This document shows, piece after piece, positions 6,769-8,802 of a DNA stretch of 8,802 nt. Position 1 is the first letter of the stretch, and every line of letters starts with the position of its first letter. Origin of the DNA: Candidatus Fermentibacterota bacterium. Lineage in GTDB: Bacteria > Fermentibacterota > Fermentibacteria > Fermentibacterales > Fermentibacteraceae. The DNA lies in the NCBI GenBank assembly GCA_022703195.1, contig JAKLEF010000073.1:1-8802 (forward strand), in the 5' to 3' direction. A program made the position numbers and the translations under genes. Below the pieces are notes generated by a model, which did not search any database, was not told the origin of the DNA, and saw only the letters and a list, made by a program, of their open reading frames with translations.

Positions 6769-8802
6769 TCACGGCCGTCCGCCCCTGCCGTAGATCAGCT
6801 TGAAGGCCGCCGGCACCACGACGAGCGTGAGGAGCGTGGCGGCCGTCATCCCTCCGATGACCGCGACGGCGAGAGGCTGGCGGAGGGTGCCCCCCGTCCC
6901 GAGGCCGACGGCCATCGGCAGGAGGCCGAGGATCGTGGTCGTGCTGGTCATCAGCACCGGCCTGAGCCTGTCGCGCCCCGCCCCCACCACGGCGTCGGCG
7001 GGTTCGAGCCCCTCCCGCCTGAGCTGCCCGATCCTCTCGACGAGAAGGATGCCGTCGTTCACCACGATGCCCGAGAGTATCACCACTCCTATGCCCGACA
7101 GGGCGTTCCAGCCCTGCCCGGTCAGGAGCAGCGCGAGTACGACGCCTATGAGCCCCAGCGGCACGGTGAACATTATCACGAACGGCCCCTTGAACGACTC
7201 GAACTGGGCCGCCATGAGCACGTAGACCAGGGCGGCGGCCAGGATCGCGGCCAGCAGGAGGCCCCGCGAGGTCCTGTCCATCTCCTCGACCTCGGGCCCG
7301 GTGCGGAGGGTGACGGGGGCCTGCCCGCCGAGGCCCGCGGCATCGGCCGAGGCCCTGCCCGAGAGGCCCGCGAGGTTGCCCGAGGACGAGCTGATGGAGA
7401 GCGACACGGCCCTGTTGCCCTGGTAGTGCTCGACGTAGCCCGGGAGCTGGCGCCTCTCGACGTCCACGAGCCTCCCGAGCGGGACCAGGATGCCTCCGGC
7501 GTCGGTCGCCCTTGCCAGGGCGTCCTCGAGGGGGATGCCCTCGCCCGTGTCGGACAGCACCAGCACGTCCACCCTCTCGTCCTGCCTGTAGTAGGTCGTG
7601 GCCTCGAGCCCCCTCGCCATGCTCTCGACCCAGTCGGAGACCTGTCCCGGATCGAAGCCCAGCAGTGACATCAGCTCGGCGTCGAACCTCAGCAGGATCT
7701 CGGGCCTTCCCGGCAGGTAGCCGGTCTCGACCGACTGGACCCCCGGGTACCCGGCGATGAGCCCGGCGAGCGCCTGTGCCGATGCGAGGTCGGCATCCAG
7801 GTCCTCACCCTCCACGTAGGCGGTGAAGCCGCCTCCGCCGCCGAGGATCTCTCCCAGCAGCGTCTCGTGCGGCGTGGCGTTCAGCGGGAAGATCTGTCCG
7901 AGAGCCCAGGCCGGGGGCAGGTCGCGCATCGCGCGCGAGGCCTCGCCGGGGCTTTCGTAGGTTGCGGTCAGAAGAGCGTCCACTCCCTCCCTCGACCTAA
8001 CCCCGGCCCTTCCGGATACCGCGGTCGCCCCGGACCGCGACGCGAGTTCCATGGCCCGTTCGGAGAACAGCACGAGGTCGTCCACCGGAGTGCCCTCGGG
8101 GGCGGAGAAGGAGAGGTCTATCTGCTCGACGGGGATGGACGGCAGGAGCTGCCTGGGCAGGAGGACCGCAGGGACCGCGGTTAGCGCCGCGAGCAGCACC
8201 GATGCGGCCACGACCCTGCCCGGACGGGCGAAGGCGCGCCTCGCCACCCCGGCGTACCAGTCCCTGAGCTTCGCGGTGGGGTCGCCCGAGGGCGCCGAAG
8301 GGTACCGGGCGGCGAGGAGCGGTACGACGGTGACGGCCACGAGCAGGCTCGCGACGAGGGCGAAGCTCACGGCGAGCGCCTGGTCGCGGAACAGCTGGCT
8401 GGTGACCCCCTCGAGGTACACGACGGGGAAGAAGACAACGAGGGTCGTCATCGTGCTCGCGACGATCGCGCCGCCCACTTCGGACGTGCCCTTCACGGCC
8501 GCCTCGACGGGGCCGTCCCCCCTCTCGCGCCTCCTGTGGATGGCCTCGAGCACCACGATCGAGTTGTCGACGAGAAGACCGGTGCCGAGGGCGAGCCCAC
8601 CGAGCGACATGATGTTGAGCGTGATCCCGCTGAGATAGAGGGCGAAGAGGGCCACCGCCACGCTCAGGGGGATGGATATGCCCATGATGACCGGGCTCCT
8701 CCACTCCCGCAGGAAGAGGAATAGCACGGCAAACGCCAGGATCGAGCCCATGATCAGCGACTCGATGACCCCGTCGATGGACTCGGTGATGAACACGGCG
8801 TC
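6769..8802 (-). CDS. RND efflux transporter permease, C-terminal two thirds (N-terminus outside window)
   Basis: The frame is open to the right edge of the window; 677 residues are visible. Numbering from the GTG codon at 8796, it begins just before TM2 (about 13-30, LIMGSILAFAVLFLFLREW), so roughly 330 N-terminal residues (TM1 and the first periplasmic loop) are missing. TM4 carries GTGLLVDNSIVVLE, with Asp77 matching AcrB Asp407 and Asn78 replacing Asp408. TM5 and TM6 follow (about 108-130, 139-162), TM7 is near 194-213, and the second periplasmic domain spans about 214-510. TM8 (513-530) leads into AQFESFKGPFVIMFTVPLGL, a conserved loop and TM9. TM10 has SGIVVNDGILLVERI with Asn580 at the Lys940 position. 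TM11 and TM12 end at VVVPAAFKLIYG. It is clearly different in sequence from the downstream permease, and the tandem pair recalls MdtB/MdtC, although paired homotrimers are equally possible. Assignment secure. Confidence 0.96.
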   Translation of the reverse strand, partial: DAVFITESIDGVIESLIMGSILAFAVLFLFLREWRSPVIMGISIPLSVAVALFALYLSGITLNIMSLGGLALGTGLLVDNSIVVLEAIHRRRERGDGPVEAAVKGTSEVGGAIVASTMTTLVVFFPVVYLEGVTSQLFRDQALAVSFALVASLLVAVTVVPLLAARYPSAPSGDPTAKLRDWYAGVARRAFARPGRVVAASVLLAALTAVPAVLLPRQLLPSIPVEQIDLSFSAPEGTPVDDLVLFSERAMELASRSGATAVSGRAGVRSREGVDALLTATYESPGEASRAMRDLPPAWALGQIFPLNATPHETLLGEILGGGGGFTAYVEGEDLDADLASAQALAGLIAGYPGVQSVETGYLPGRPEILLRFDAELMSLLGFDPGQVSDWVESMARGLEATTYYRQDERVDVLVLSDTGEGIPLEDALARATDAGGILVPLGRLVDVERRQLPGYVEHYQGNRAVSLSISSSSGNLAGLSGRASADAAGLGGQAPVTLRTGPEVEEMDRTSRGLLLAAILAAALVYVLMAAQFESFKGPFVIMFTVPLGLIGVVLALLLTGQGWNALSGIGVVILSGIVVNDGILLVERIGQLRREGLEPADAVVGAGRDRLRPVLMTSTTTILGLLPMAVGLGTGGTLRQPLAVAVIGGMTAATLLTLVVVPAAFKLIYGRGGRP

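Noticed and set aside
7831..7860. Gly-rich run (GGGGG) in the partial permease as a possible insertion
   Set aside because: It lies in a flexible loop of the second periplasmic domain where RND proteins vary; not remarkable.

Overview
The window is GC-rich DNA from what is most likely a Gram-negative (diderm) bacterium: it encodes two RND-type inner-membrane efflux permeases and a lipoprotein membrane-fusion adaptor, which normally work with an outer-membrane channel. I cannot name the organism. Frequent ATA (Ile) and AGG (Arg) codons in GC-rich genes, RND proteins with Asn in place of the transmembrane-10 Lys, and a HEWG-motif hypothetical protein suggest an uncultivated lineage outside the familiar Proteobacteria; this is a weak inference.

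Left part (1-1442, plus strand): the 3' end of a tetratricopeptide-repeat (TPR) protein whose start lies off the left edge. It appears to end at 390, but codon quality and an imperfect 37-bp direct repeat suggest the real C-terminus runs on in another frame to 454. Next is a complete gene for a protein of unknown function with a HEWG motif, best started at a TTG (516) behind a good Shine-Dalgarno sequence.

Right part (1452-8802, minus strand, so read right to left): a compact operon. First is the C-terminal two thirds of an RND permease (N-terminus off the right edge), then a complete second RND permease, a lipoprotein periplasmic adaptor (ATGA overlap with the permease), and a BaiN/HI0933-type FAD-dependent oxidoreductase one base after the adaptor's stop. 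That oxidoreductase seems to begin at a non-ATG codon (CTG), since its nucleotide-binding motif lies upstream of the first ATG. The order permease-permease-adaptor-flavoprotein is the reverse of mdtABC/acrAB, and no outer-membrane factor gene is present.

The two strands converge with only 9 bp between stop codons (1443-1451). The efflux genes together would make a tripartite pump, possibly with two different permeases. The oxidoreductase is probably co-transcribed, but a functional link is unproven. I see no RNA genes, CRISPR arrays, insertion sequences or prophage genes, and no gene-free stretch over 300 bases. Nothing here is clearly a new multi-gene system; the least understood items are the HEWG protein, the TPR gene's 3' end, and the coupling of a flavoprotein to the efflux operon.
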